Notes: generated by a model not told the origin, from the letters alone. Positions 21,429-33,864 are shown, counted from the stretch's first letter. The stretch: DNA of 64,000 nucleotides from Takakia lepidozioides (GCA_030704615.1 CM060731.1:79402756-79466755); one strand, 5' to 3'. A program made the numbers and translations.

Positions 21429-24173
21429 GTGCAGGAGAGGGTACAGCAGCACAGAGATCAAGGGTTACAAACAGCACAACCTGTGGAGAGGGAACATGAA
21501 GTCAATTCAGTATCACAGCCATCACAGCCAGGTGAACGGCTTGCCAAAGAGTTACCACAAGTGGTCCATGCGGTTCCTCCACAAATAATAGATTTGGAAA
21601 CAGAAGGGTTAGATATTCCAACTACAGAGCAAGTGGTGGCAGAGATTGAGAGAGGTGATCTTCTCTATGAAGACTCTAGTTTGCTCAGAGAGAGAGTGGA
21701 GCCAGAGGTCCAAAATCTGTCCAGTGAACTTCTTGATGTGCAGGTAATACCCCCACCAGCACCACAAGTTCCAGAAGAGGAACATCAGGACACAGCAGCA
21801 TCTGGGAGAAATGAGGAAATTGAGAAGGAGGATCTGGTGGAGTAGTGGCCTAAGTGGTTTGTGAGGCATCATCCTATGGATGAGAGGGGTGAACAGCAGC
21901 ATGTTAACCATGATGGGCCTCAGCAGGCTATGCTGATGAACTCCATAAGCCGAACCCTCAATTTGTTGGGAACTTACATGAAGTCACATGTTCCAGTGAC
22001 TCAGTTGGAAGTTCTGAAGGAGGAACTCAGAAAAGAGTTCGAAAATCGGTTGGTAACCAAGTGTGTTAACAAAGTTGAGATGGAAGTGCATTTGCAGTTG
22101 CAACAGGAGTTGAGGGAAACAAAGAATGCTCTGCAATTTGCTAAGCAGCAACTGATTGAGGGGGGTCTGGAGCAAGACCATCTGCAGGAGATACACAAGC
22201 AGCAATTATTTCAATTGCAGAACAAGCATGAGGATGAGATGCAAGGACTAAAAGAACAACAGGCAAAGTTGGAGGTAGTACATCAAAGGATGACGGTGCA
22301 ATGTGCCACCCTCACAAATGTTCTAGAGCAAGCCACAACAGAAGCCAACCAGCAGAGGGAACGATGTGTAAGGGCAGAAACGGAGGTAGTGGAGCAAGCC
22401 AAATTCATTGTGGACCTCAAAGATACAATATGTCACAATGAGGGTGCTTTACAGCAATACAAACAGGTTGAGGCTAACCAAGAGAAGTACATTGTGGAGT
22501 TACAACAGACCCTTATGTCGAATAGGAATCAACTCTCTGTAGCTAACAAGACAGCGAGGGAAGCCAATAATCTGGCTGCAGCTTATGCCAATTTAGTTGA
22601 ACCTCATGAGAAGCGCATGCAAGGATTGCAACAGCAGTTAGATGCCTACAGACTCAAGGAGGAGCAGAGTCTCAGAGATGTTACACAGGACAGAGTGGAT
22701 GACCAACTTTTAAAAGTATGGTTAGCACAAGGGCCAGTGGAAGGGAAAACACCGAGAAAGCTCACCTAGGGGGAGATGAATGACCTGAGGCTGCAAGTGC
22801 AAAATATTGCCACCACTACTATAGACAATGTCTATAGTAGAATAGGAGAGCTCCAAGAGGATGTGGATACACTGCAGACTCAAGTGGAGGACTTGAGTTC
22901 AAACATAGACCAAAGGCTCATGATTCCTGAAGAACATCTCATTGAGGCGTATTTGAGGGCCAGAACTCTAGTTTTCGGGTCTTCTTCGCAAGAAGTGCAG
23001 GGGATGCCAATGGTGGAAACACCAATAGAACCAGTTTCACAGCAGGTGGCTGTACAGGTTACTGAATCTCCTATGACAGCAGTTGCACGGCCTGAGGTAT
23101 GGGGAAATGCTGCTTTCAAACCACCCAAGACTCATGCTGCACGGGAATACAACCGAGCAATGATCATGCCCTTCAATGAAATTCCAAATAGCTTGGATTT
23201 GGCTTGGAATCAATTTGGTCCTCCACAATCCTTTCCACACTTCTACCAAATAATGCGCATTTGGTTGCCAGTGGCCACTCGGACTAAGATTCTGGCAATG
23301 AAACAGCTCATTGAGGATCATCATTTTTCAAGGTACTGGTCTGAGGCAGGCACCATGTTGAAGGAGTTAATAGCTTTCCAGGTTGTTCATGGGCACATTC
23401 ACACCAAAACAAAGGAAGTAGCGAGTTTGGTCATGGGCTGTGGAATTTATTATACTGCTTGTTTCATTGCACGTTACCACATTGAGCAGCAAAAGATGCA
23501 GTCCAGATTTCTGACTTATTCCACTACAGATCATTGGACCTTACATGTGGTGCCGCATCATACGTATTTATATGATGTGAAAATCATGTTACAGAGGGAT
23601 TCACAACTCCGTTCATGGTTTAACATGGCCTGGAACAACTTGAGCAACGAAAAACGGCATATTGACGACATTTTTAATAAGGAGCAGACAGCTTGGCAAT
23701 ACCTATACTGCTCCAAAGTTACTGGCACACCTCTCACCTATACTGAGAAGGAATTGTTGAAGTTCAATCAACTTGCTTTCAACAGGTTACACAACGTTGT
23801 GAAGCTTAAGGTTCCTGACATGGTGGGGCCACACTGTATGCCAATTTTCATTCCAGAGAAACCAAGAAAGGCAAGAAAACCAAAAAACTGCAGGACTGAA
23901 GCAGATTCGGACACAACAGCTGAAACTTCAGAACAAACTCTTGACATATGGGAGGAATATGATCAAGCACTGCACGACAAGAAACGACGGGGATCTCCCA
24001 CACCAGAGCCATTACAGCCGGTTCAGTCAAAGGGCAACAAATCAGGTTCAAATATAGCTCAAGCATCTCCAGCAAGCAGTCATAGAACTCGGGCACGTAC
24101 AGAGAGCCCTCCACGGCACTCTCACAAACAGACAGGACCACGTTCACAAAGATTTACTGATCCTAAGCAGTAA
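21429..24173 (+). pseudogene. Extra retroelement ORF, part 2: long coiled coil and C-terminal domain
   Basis: One frame runs from 21,429 to TAA at 24,173, interrupted only by TAG at 21,843-21,845 and 22,767-22,769. About 300 residues (roughly 21,960-22,750) are heptad-rich, Gln/Glu/Leu-heavy coiled coil (for example LEVLKEELRKEFENRL). After a short acidic part comes a Trp/His-rich globular region (SLDLAWNQFGPPQSFPHFYQ, MGCGIYYTACFIARYH, LRSWFNMAWNNL) and then a basic, Ser/Pro-rich tail. I do not recognise the domain. Its place just before the polypurine tract shows that it belongs to the retroelement. Both stops are the kind made by CAG to TAG change. Confidence 0.6.
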
Positions 24174-24189
24174 ACCGTGAGGACACGGC

Positions 24190-24211
24190 TTTTTGAGAGG
24201 GGAAAGGGTAA
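24190..24211 (+). promoter_or_regulatory. Polypurine tract of the Athila/Tat-like element
   Basis: TTTTGAGAGGGGAAAGGGTA directly precedes the LTR start TGTTAGG at 24,212. This is the expected primer for plus-strand DNA synthesis and fixes the 3' LTR. Confidence 0.85.
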
Positions 24212-25048
24212 TGTTAGGAGGCAGTCTGGGACTTAGGCATTTTTATGGGTTCTGTGGAGTCTGGGACTTAGACACTTCTATGGGTTCTGAGGGGTACCCT
24301 TAATTTTTTGAGATAGCCCGTCACAGCCCGTCACAGCCATACACAGCCCGGCACAGCCCGGCACAGCCAGTCACAGCCCGACACAGTCACAGCCCATCAC
24401 AGCCATACACAGCCCGGCACAGCCAGTCACAGCCCGACACAGTCACAGCCCGTCACAGCCATACACAGCCAGTCACAGCCCGACACAGCCTGAAACAGCC
24501 GTCACAGTCTGACACAGTCGCACAGTCAGTCACAGCTGTCACAGTCGTAGGGAACGGTTATCATGACAGGGAACGACTGTGGGGAACAACATCTGCCGGG
24601 GAACATGTAATTCACGGAGGACGGTTAGTGAAGGAAAACGGTTAGAACAGGGGGGAAGAAGATAAAGCGGGCAGCGGAGACGGGAGGGGACTTTTTGGGG
24701 ATGGAGATCACTGCTGGGGGACTTTAGCCACGGAGATCACTCCTGGGGAAGGACTAAGATCGAAGGAAGGGAAGCTGGCGAGGAGGAAGGAGATACTATA
24801 GGACAGAGTTAGTACGAGATGTAGGATTACTTAGAGGGATAGATTAGAGAAGTTAGGACATCAGCATGTATCCGATTATGATTAATCTGATTCTCATCCG
24901 ATACAAACACCTTGTGTTGAGAGACTTGAGTGAAGCTGTGTATGAATGAAATCAGGGGGCCCAAGAAGCAATCTGACGCTTAAAAAGATACCTGGTCATG
25001 ATAAACAGGGAATATAAACTGATAACGAATATAATTGGAAACCCAACA
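24212..25048 (+). repeat. Athila/Tat-like LTR, plus orientation (3' LTR)
   Basis: Begins TGTTAGGAGGCAGTC and ends GGAAACCCAACA (TG…CA). It matches the reverse complement of 30,621-31,393 very closely; the 64-bp length difference is largely in the internal CACAGCC array at 24,310-24,540. Confidence 0.92.
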
Positions 25049-25178
25049 ATGATTCACTAGCTGCAGGTCATGACTGATTGTTTCACGCGGGCTGAATGCT
25101 TAGAGATATCCAACTCTTCTATCTTGGAGTTTCCCCCTCGGATAGCGAAGGGATGGGTGAGTAAAAGCCGTGTGACAG
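25049..25178 (+). other. 5' leader of the same family in plus orientation
   Basis: Directly after the LTR the sequence equals the first ~130 bp downstream of the other LTR (ATGATTCACTAGCTGCAGG… to GTGTGACA), including the first codons of MTDCFTRAECLEISNSS. It then switches abruptly to the inverted RNase H region. No TGG-type primer-binding site is visible next to either LTR of this family. Confidence 0.8.
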
Positions 25179-25761
25179 ATCTACCCTGCTGTGATTGGCC
25201 ATTGCCAATCTAACCAATCATTTGCACTTCCCTGCACCTCCACGGCAAATAAGCTCGCATCTGGTAATTGATCATCTACTCTTGTGGCTGGTTCACCTGT
25301 TGATAACCATGACAAGTGGTCCGCCACAAGATGCAGCCTCCCAGGCTTGTAAACAACCTCAAACTCAAATTCGTGTAAGATTATCAACCATCTTGCTATT
25401 CTTCCGCTTATCAGAGGTTTGTTTACCAAGTATATCAAAGCTTGGTGATCCACATAGAACATAAACTTCTTACCCAACAGGTAATGCCTGAATTTCTTCA
25501 CTGCATAGATCATTGCGCTTCTCTTTCTGTTGTGCTATAATTTCTTTCAGCATTGTTCATTAATCGGCTAGCATAGTACACAGGTGAATCTATCATTCCT
25601 GTAACATTTTGGGCTAGCACCGCTCCCAATGCTTCTCCTGAAGCATCACAGTGAACATGGAACATTTCCTGCCAGTGAGGATTAATCAATACAGGTGTAG
25701 TTGTCATTGACAATGTCAGTTCCTCAAAAGCCTGTTGACATTCATCTGTCCATGCAAACAT
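25179..25761 (-). pseudogene. Athila/Tat-like RNase H domain
   Basis: Minus-strand translation gives AFEELTLSMTTTPVL and FHVHCDASGEALGAVLAQ, then MIYAVKKFRHYLLGKKF and VDHQALIYLVNK, the gypsy RNase H. A small indel near 25,513 (after STTEREA) breaks the frame. The expected DHLSRL is DHLSWL, a CGG to TGG change at a CpG. It ends at the inversion junction where integrase should follow. Confidence 0.85.
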
Positions 25762-25784
25762 TGCGTCTTTTTTTAAAAGTTTGC

Positions 25785-27632
25785 TCAGTAGCTGGTTTGT
25801 CCCAGGAATCTCCTTAGACTCTTAGCATTTACTGGAGGTGGGGAGGCTTTAATGGCCTCCGTCTTTCTGGGATCCACTAGAAGTCCCTTTTTACACACTA
25901 TGTGTCCCAAAAGTACCCCTGAGTTCACACAGAAAGTACATTTCTCTGGATTTAGGCCCAGACCTCTCATCCTGCATCTCGCCAAGCACAACTCCAATTT
26001 ATGTAAGTGCTCACTCTTATAGCTATACACACTGAAATCATCCAAGAACACCTGCATGAAATCATCAAGGTACTCCTGAAAAGATTCACTTATAACTCTC
26101 TGGAAAGTTGCTGGTGCATTACAAAGTCCAAAAGGCATGACTTTGTATGCATAAGCACCCCAGTCTGTGATGAAAGTTATTTTTCCTTGATCTTCCTCTG
26201 CCACCTGTACTTGATTATAACCACTGAAGCCATCCATGAATGAATACATTTCATGGCCTACCACAGTGTCCAATACTGCTTCTGTGAATGGTAGAGGAAA
26301 AGGATCCTTCCTCGTACAAGCATTCAGCTTCTTGTAGTTCACACAAACTAGTTTGCCATTTTTCTTGGGGACTATCACAATGGGTGACAACCAAGTTGTG
26401 TACTCTATCGGGTATATAAATTTAGCTTCAGCCAACTTTTTGATCTCTTCTCCAACCTTCTCTGCATAGTTGGGATTCATCCTGTATCTCGCCTGTTTAA
26501 CTGGTATTGATCCTGGTTCCAGTTCAATCTTATGTTGACAGATCGCAGGTGGTATCCCCTTCAGATCCTCATAGCTCCAAGCAAATACATCTCTGTATTT
26601 AATGAACAGACTCTTTGCTTCCTCAAAGAATTCTGGCTCTAGATCCGCCCCTACCTTCACCATCCTTGGTTCCTTCTCAGTTCCCACATTCACTTCCCTC
26701 ACCTGCTCATCAGCTGTGATTGTCCAACCAGTTACTATTTCATCCTGTAGACTTACAATGGCTGGTTCCTCTAGGATATCAATCTCTCCTTCCCTTTCCT
26801 CATAAAAATGTGGTGGGTAACTATTTATTTCCTCCTCAATTGGGGTTGTTGTCACTGCACCACAGTAGATACTTTTTAAACAACTCAAGCCTTCTAATTG
26901 CATCTCTGCAACATGTTCCCACTCTGGGTGTGCAGCGAACAAAGTAGCTTCCTGTTCCTCATCCAGTCCTTCTTTCCAATCATACTCTCTGACCCCTCTT
27001 GGTCTTCTTGTAGCAGATAGTCTTTCAGATTTCTTAGTGGTGATTTGTATCTTGTTCAACCCATCCTGCACAGTCAGTAACTGTGAATTCCAATCATGAG
27101 ACACTTTGGCCTGTTTCAGCCATGGTCTTCCCAACAATAAGGAATAAGCTTCCAGGACTTCATTCATCTTCAACACAGTTACTGTGATCTTAAAGATCAT
27201 CTCTTGAATCTGGATTTTAACTCCTCTGATCAATCCCAATGGCTGTACACTCCTGTGGTCTGCCATGGTTACTGTAAATGGGGCTGGTTTCATGTTGTTT
27301 AGACCTAGCTTCTGCCTCAATTGGTCTGTCATGATATTCACACCAGAGCCTCCATCTATCAGTACATCTGCCAGCTCTGTGCTTCCAATTCTCAGCTGGA
27401 TAACTGGCATAGAATCATCAAAATCCATGATTGTTTCTTGCCCTTCTGGCCTCACATTATAACTGGTCACCTTGCTGTTCAGGTCTGTGTTCTCTGTCAA
27501 ATGGGCAATCCTGTTGATTGCTTGATACAGCCTGTGTCTACAATAAGGTGCCACAGCTAATAGCTGTCCAATGGTAATTTCCACTTTGGACTGGCATATC
27601 ACTTCAGCCAATGTCCCTTCCTTACCGTGCAC
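25785..27632 (-). pseudogene. Athila/Tat-like protease and reverse transcriptase
   Basis: One open frame of ~615 codons. The protease is near residues 85-115 (ADVLIDGGSGVNIM, with DGG in place of the chromovirus DTG). The RT follows from about residue 380: YRMNPNYAEKVGEEIKKLAE, WLSPIVIVPKKNGKLVCVNY, MPFGLCNAPATFQRV and the catalytic VFLDDFSVY. The FLDDFSVY form and DGG protease fit Athila/Tat relatives better than chromoviruses. The frame ends in SLRRFLGQ just before the RNase H. RT copies the element RNA into DNA. Confidence 0.9.
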
Positions 27633-27650
27633 TTCTGCGGCTTCCCTCTT

Positions 27651-28379
27651 TCATTCTTCCTCACTGACTTCTTCTTCTCCTTCAGAGTCTGAGGAGTCTA
27701 CCATGGGAATATCAGTACTCTTCTGCATTTCCTGTATGGTATCCGCCACTTCCTTGTGCAGTTCCTTCTCATCTCTCCAAGCCTCATCATCTTCAGGCAC
27801 ATCACTGCCATCTTCATTATCATCAACTTCATCTTCCACTGGAGGTACTAATTTGGCTCTGCTTCTTGTTACTATCATTGTACTCACTTCCGGTACAATA
27901 CATGGCCTAACCATGTGGGCTGCCACTACTGGCCCCTCATTCCCAGGAGCTCTCATCTCATTCTGGTGTCTGATCCAGAATGGACAAGCCGCCTTACAAT
28001 GTCCTGCCTGATTACAATAGTAACACAGTTCTTCTCCATTGGGTCCTCACCCTTGGTCTGTTCTGGGATTATTTCTGTAATCCTGATTCCCTGGCTGGTA
28101 ATTCCCTCTTGGATTACCCTGATAGCCACCCCTGGGATGTCCCTGGTAATTCCCTCTTGGATTACCTCTCCTTTCCATGCCATTGTTATAACCACCTGTC
28201 CTACCATAGTGGTCTTGATCATTGTTTCTTCTTGGCTGGGGTTGCACTTGATGCACCCTTACCTGCCTAGGCTCTCTTACTGCTGTTCTTCTGTTGTAGT
28301 AACAATTCTCAGTAGAATGGTTATCCATTTTACAGATAGTGCAATGTTTCTCCTTCATGTGGCATTCAGTAGTGCACAC
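27651..28379 (-). pseudogene. Athila/Tat-like Gag C-terminal part with two zinc knuckles
   Basis: The minus strand encodes CTICKMDNHSTENC and, after a single TGA, CYYCNQAGHCKAAC, both CX2CX4HX4C RNA-binding knuckles. An Arg/Gly/Asn-rich linker (NPRGNYQGHPRGGYQGN) separates them and an acidic tail follows. Frame changes at both ends connect it to the capsid part and to protease. Confidence 0.85.
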
Positions 28380-29089
28380 CCTTCATTCTGGCATTTTGCA
28401 CACCAAACACCCTTCCTCCAATGTGTTGCAGCCTCTGTGGCATACTTTTTCAAGATTTCTTCTAATCTCTTCTCATAATTTTCCCTCTTCATCTTTTCCT
28501 TCTTTTTACTCTTCTTTTTATGCTCCATCTCCTCTTCTTCTTCTGACTCATCCTCAGAGTCCTCTTCATCTCTTTTCTCCTTCCTGAGCATTCCACCCTG
28601 CTCAATTCTGTTTGCTGTTTCAAATGCCTCCTCCACTGTATTGTGGGGTAACATGTCTACTTTCTTTTGCAACTCTGGCCTTAGTCCATTCACAAACCAA
28701 GCCTTCTGCAATCCTGGTGCTGGTATAGCAGCCAACTTTTTCATCATCAACTCCATTTTCTCCATATACTCTTCAATAGTTTCATGCTTCTTCTGCTTCA
28801 GCTGCTGTAAACTCCCATACACTTCATCCTCAGTTTTACTGGTCCTGAACCTATTTTGGAACGCTGTACTCAAGCCATTCCAGGTTAGGAAATGATTATC
28901 AGGGAATCTTGCATACCATTCACTGGCTTTCTTTATAAGTGAACACGGAAACAGTCTCATCTTGGCATCATCGCCATTCTCATTGTTCACTATACACATG
29001 TGCTCAAATTGGCTAATGTGTACATCAGGATCCCCTTTCCCTGAATATATCGGAAAAGGTGGTTTAGCCCGTGTTGGTTGTAACGCCAT
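28355..29089 (-). pseudogene. Athila/Tat-like Gag capsid region
   Basis: Retrotransposon Gag domain: YSGKGDPDVHISQFEHMCIV, ASEWYARFPDNHFLTWNGL, YGSLQQLKQKKHETIEEYME and KAWFVNGLRPELQKKV. It forms the virus-like particle. A Lys/Glu-rich stretch and a knuckle half (CAKCQNEG) end the open frame, and a frameshift follows. A decayed copy of the same region is at 62,540-64,000. Confidence 0.9.
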
Positions 29090-29203
29090 CTGCGACCCTA
29101 CACCCTGCCCCCTGACAGTTGTTGGCCTTTTGGCTGATGCTAGTCCCTGTGGACCTATAGTATTTGTGGTGGTTCTACCACCAATTACTGGCCCCTGAAC
29201 CCT

Positions 29204-29882
29204 TCATGCTCCTGGCCTTTCTATATTCATAGTATTCCCAGCCTCAGTTGCACTACTTTCCACACTCTCTGTCCCCCCAGAGCCAGATCCAGGTCTTTCG
29301 CCTGATCCCTCTGAGCCGACACCTTCGTTGGCCTGTGATCCAAGTGCTCCACTTGATCCATGTCCAACGGGTTGGGATGTCCTGGTTGTAGTCTCAACCT
29401 CAGCTGCTGGGTCTACTTCTTCATATTCCTCATCTTCCAATTTCTTTCCTTGGTTTTCTTCTTCTTCACTCATGTAACTATTTTGTAATAATGTTGGAGA
29501 GTTTGAACTCTCCGCTGGTTCTGCATCCTCATCTTCTGCTCCCGAAACTGGAGTTCCTGCTCTTGGTGTTCCATGCCAATTCTTATCAAAGATTTCTGCC
29601 AAATCTTTTATCCAGGGATGTACCTCAGATCTTTCACCTCGTGGTTGATCTTCTTCCTCTGCCAAGTCCCTTAATCTTTCTTGCAAAGAAAAAAGAAGGT
29701 GTGGTATCCAACTCTAGCTCCTCTGGTATAGGTGATGAACTCCCTGATCTCAATGGTGTGAGAGGTCCAGATGATTCCCCAATGTCTATTCCTCTCTCCC
29801 ACAGATATGGATAATGAGCTTTCAGATAACTTTCTCTTTTTGCTGAATATCTTTGGAGTCTAGCTTCTCTTTCATCACTCAT
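29204..29882 (-). pseudogene. Athila/Tat-like Gag N-terminal disordered region
   Basis: Two overlapping minus-strand frames: 29,634-29,882 (MSDEREARLQRYSAKRESYL) and 29,204-29,686, which is Glu/Ser/Gly-rich and ends before a TGA just upstream of the capsid frame (MALQPTRAKPPFP). A frameshift in the ARKIKGL/MQERLRD overlap separates the two. No catalytic motif. Confidence 0.6.
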
Positions 29883-29903
29883 GTCCCATATCTTTCATTT
29901 CTT

Positions 29904-30599
29904 TTAGTGTGGCAACAACCAAAATTCTCTCCTGTAGTATCTCTCATATATGCCTGGGTTTCTTTCCAGCTTCAATGTACCTCTGGCTATACTGGAAGTC
30001 TCTGTTACCATATAACCATATGGTAAACAAGTCTGAAAAGCTGTTTTTGGTGTAAGTTTGATCCACAAGATATCCTTTGCAATCCAATTCTTTACCAATA
30101 CAAGCTCCTCATGCATATGAGTGTAAACATTCACTTTCCTTTCCTCCCAGCTTTCAAACTCTACCCGCTTGATAGATAGTAAGGCTATCACATAAACCAG
30201 TGTTGGTAACCACCGTGCTCTTCCTCTACAGGCTACCTGATAAATCTTTATCACTCCTTTCTCCAGACCCCATTCCGGATCAGCATCATGCACTCGCTTA
30301 AGAATATTTTCTTTACAACCGTCTGACAATTCCAAGAACCTTTGAAAGAATTGTTTGGACAATCTTTCTTCCTTCGTTCCACAGGGAATTTGATTCACTT
30401 CAAATTCTTTAATCCTCCAACCACCATGATCCCACCAGATGCCTGTCACATCTGGTTGTTCATGACTCAGTTCCCCAGTATGGTCGCCAAATGTCACACG
30501 GCTTTTACTCACCCATCCCTTCGCTATCCGAGGGGGAAACTCCAAGATAGAAGAGTTGGATATCTCTAAGCATTCAGCCCGCGTGAAACAATCAGTCAT
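29904..30599 (-). CDS. Athila/Tat-like leader ORF, function unknown
   Basis: A clean 231-codon frame, MTDCFTRAECLEISNSS to REFWLLPH, begins 22 bp after the 5' LTR. It contains a Trp-rich globular region (GIWWDHGGWRIKEFEVNQIP, GRARWLPTLVYVIALLSIK). I recognise no domain. Because the same start also follows the plus-oriented LTR at 25,048, it is an integral part of the element, upstream of Gag. Confidence 0.65.
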   Translation of the reverse strand: MTDCFTRAECLEISNSSILEFPPRIAKGWVSKSRVTFGDHTGELSHEQPDVTGIWWDHGGWRIKEFEVNQIPCGTKEERLSKQFFQRFLELSDGCKENILKRVHDADPEWGLEKGVIKIYQVACRGRARWLPTLVYVIALLSIKRVEFESWEERKVNVYTHMHEELVLVKNWIAKDILWIKLTPKTAFQTCLPYGYMVTETSSIARGTLKLERNPGIYERYYRREFWLLPH

Positions 30600-30620
30600 G
30601 ACCTGCAGCTAGTGAATCAT

Positions 30621-31393
30621 TGTTGGGTTTCCAATTATATTCCTTATCAGTTTATATTCCCTGTTTATCATGACCAGGTATCTTTTTAAGCGTCAGATTG
30701 CTTCTTGGGCCCCCTGATTTCATTCATACACAGCTTCATTCAAGCCTCTCAACACAAGGTGTTTGTATCGGATGAGAATCAGATTAATCATAATCGGATA
30801 CATGCTGATGTCCTAACTTCTCTAATCTATCCCTCTAAGTAATCCTACATCTCGTACTAACTCTGTCCTATAGTATCTCCTTCCTCCTCGCCAGCTTCCC
30901 TTCCTTCGATCTTAGTCCTTCCCCAGGAGTGATCTCCGTGGCTAAAGTCCCCCAGCAGTGATCTCCATCCCCCAAAAAGTCCCCTCCCGTCTCCGCTGCC
31001 CGCTTTATCTTCTTCCCCCCTGTTCTAACCATTTTCCTTCACTAACCGTCCTCCGTGAATTACATGTTCCCCGGCAGATGTTGTTCCCCACAGTCGTTCT
31101 CTGTCATGATAACCGTTCCCTACGACTTTGCGACTGTGTCAGACTGTGACGGCTGTTTCGGGCTGTGTCGGGCTGTGACTGGCTGTGTATGGCTATGACG
31201 GGCTGTGACTGTTTCGGGCTGCGACAAGCTGTGACGGGCTGTGACTGGCTGTGCCGGGCTGTGTATGGCTGTGACGGGCTGTGACGGGCTATCTCAAAAA
31301 ATTAAGAGTACCCCTCAGAACCCATAGAACTGTCTAAGTCCAGGACTCCACAGAACCCATAAAAATGCCTAAGTCCCAGACTGCCTCCTAACA
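30621..31393 (-). repeat. Athila/Tat-like LTR, minus orientation (5' LTR)
   Basis: On the plus strand it begins TGTTGGGTTTCC and ends CTCCTAACA. It mirrors 24,212-25,048, with GGCTGTG arrays at 31,140-31,290. Confidence 0.92.
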
Positions 31394-32499
31394 AGATCCA
31401 AACGTTCGCAACCAATAAAAGTAAAATTGCACAATCAAGAAGTTGGAAGCTCGGATATTTTACAACAGCATCAAGTGTATGTCCAACGTTGAGAGATGTG
31501 GAAATCCAACAAGGTTGTGGAATTCTCATGTGGGCTAATTTGAGCAACGACGGCCTGTCTGAAATGACATGTCGCCGCCTCTCCATACATGTATCCGATG
31601 GTGGCATTGCAGTATTGGCGTGAAACATATTACCACTTGGAAGTTGATCCAAACTATTGTTGGTTTCATCCGTATGACAAACATTTTCCATCCATGTGCA
31701 GCTTAATAATTATAGATCGTCGATCTTAAACGTGACCACTTGCCATTTTACAGCCTATCCTGACTTTGACGGAGTCCAACTTGTCAGAAGGACAAGTAGC
31801 TCAATGTAGTCGAAGAGGGTTCTCATGATATGCCCCCGACATCCTACAGGTGAGCCCGCATTTATTTGGATCCAGACTTGCACCATCGACGTGGGCCTTG
31901 TCAGACCTTATGCATATCTTAGAGAATCGTCGAGAGCACGCCAACACCGACACACCGAACACCACATGTAAGTTTGCGCATTAGGTTGTATTAAATGTGT
32001 GTGATGCACAAGTGACCTTATATAATTAGTCACGCACCATATCTTTCCACAACCCACATGGCTGTACAACTTCATCTAGCATTGTGTACATGTAAAACAA
32101 AGCTCTAGATCTTGCCATATTTCTGTTCGACGTACTAGAGTGCGGCCAAGTCAAACAAGCTTGAGATCAATTCCGATCCAAACAATTGCATGTATTGAGT
32201 AGCTAGATGTGCACGCCTCTTTTCTAATCCATCATATTGCTCCTAATTCCCGAACAAGAATTTGCTTAGAAAATACCAGAGGTGGTCGTACGTGGGTCTA
32301 CGTCGGACCACATGCCCCATATATTTTGTTGAACATTCAACATATCTCTAGCTATAATCGCTTGAAAGTTCTATAAAACAACCACCCCGGCCACCTACTA
32401 GCATGTCGCACCCACCCACAGTTCATATCATGGCCCACCCCCAAAAACGGGGCAATATCAGCCGAAAATGCAAAGTGCAGGTTCTTATGTACGGCGCCC
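31394..32499. other. No gene recognised
   Basis: No supported ORF, repeat or motif seen. Confidence 0.4.
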
Positions 32500-32690
32500 G
32501 TGGCCGAAGTCGTGTCTCTCCGCTATATGAAATGCATTCTCTCCATTGGAGTGCACACCGCAAGATGCTCAAGAAAGGTTTTGTTAGGGAGGCTGTTTGA
32601 GATTTATCATGAACACGCGGTACATGAGGCAGTGAGGCCCAACGATATCACATTCATGTCTATTCTAGAGGCATGGCCAATGTAGGCTCG
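32500..32690 (+). pseudogene. PPR gene fragment
   Basis: The plus frame ends AVRPNDITFMSILEAWPM, the PPR helix pattern VxPNDITFxSILxAC. It is a short relic of an RNA-binding PPR protein. Confidence 0.5.
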
Positions 32691-32714
32691 CCGGAGAAAA
32701 GGTTTATAATTTAA

Positions 32715-33250
32715 CGTAAGGCCTCAGATAGGGCTAAAAGTTATGCAGATAAGAAACGCACTTTCATGGAATTCAAGGTGGGGGACAAAGTGTTTCTATT
32801 GATACCCATCACCTTCACCTACCCTTGTGAAAGGGAAAGGTAAGAAGAAAAGTACGTGAGAAGTTATCTCCTCGAGGTATTGCGGACCTTGGTTGATTAT
32901 GAAACGCATTAACGATGCTGCATATAAGCTAGAGCTTCCAGAGTCATGTAAGATACATCCAGTGTTTCATGTTAGCAAGCTTAAGAGGTATTTACATGAT
33001 GGGGACAATTTGATAGAATGAACTATACTTTTACAAGTTCTACTTGGGCCGGAGAGTGACCGACACGGACCTCCGCGGATTTTGGACAGATTTAGAGAAC
33101 GCACATTGCGCAGTCGTCTCATCAAGGAGTGTTTGGTTGCATGGCACGGGCTTCCTTTGACCGATGCTACTTGGGGGTCTGAGCAGACACTAAGACAGAA
33201 TTACCCAGACTTTCTCATTGAGGACAATGACCAAGCTTTGAAGGGGTAGA
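32715..33250 (+). pseudogene. Gypsy integrase C-terminus and chromodomain-like tail fragment
   Basis: In shifting frames: EFKVGDKVFL, LSPRYCGPWLIMKRI, AYKLELPESCKIHPVFHVSK LKRYL as two adjoining motifs, and VAWHGLPLTDATW near the end. This is the order of a chromovirus integrase C-terminus plus a degraded chromodomain. It differs clearly from the other chromovirus here (38,746-39,835), so it is a third gypsy lineage. Confidence 0.7.
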
Positions 33251-33821
33251 GAATGTCACAGCCTAGATTAGCAAAAGTCAGTTACATGGGCTTAAGCGAG
33301 CCATAAATAGTAAGAATATAAGAAAGGCTTCAAGCAAAGCCATATACAGGAAAAACCTATGTGTAGACTGAAGCAAAGTCAGAATTGTCCAATGGTTAAG
33401 AAAAATCACGCTTGTTTTTATTATTTTTAAAACGTGTTTTGCAAGTCAATGTGTGGAAACATAAACCTTGGATATATGCCGTTCGTTTAGGGAATTTGGG
33501 ACCAAATTGACTGAGTCCGAATGTCTTGTCGAGTCTCCAACAATTACAAAAATGAACATACTTTGATTTTATATACAATAAGAAACAAATAATCTAGTAT
33601 ATAAGCTCTAAAACTTTGGCACATTTTTAGATCACACAAACATTGTGCCTAAACTAAACAATCTCCAAAATCCAATAATCCAGTTTAGGCTCTAAATAGA
33701 AGCTCGCCATTACGAGGGGGAAAAAATAAATAAAACACACCTTCGAATCCGTTAGCGGGTCCTACACTTGTGTACAAATTTTTTTACATCATACATTTGA
33801 AGATCATCTACATGTTAATTG
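33251..33821. other. AT-rich spacer, nothing recognised
   Basis: It ends where near-identity between the two kiwellin cassettes begins (GCAATTTATC at ~33,822). Confidence 0.5.
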
Positions 33822-33864
33822 CAATTTATCTTCTATTAAAACCAAGTAGCACACATTTGAGCCC

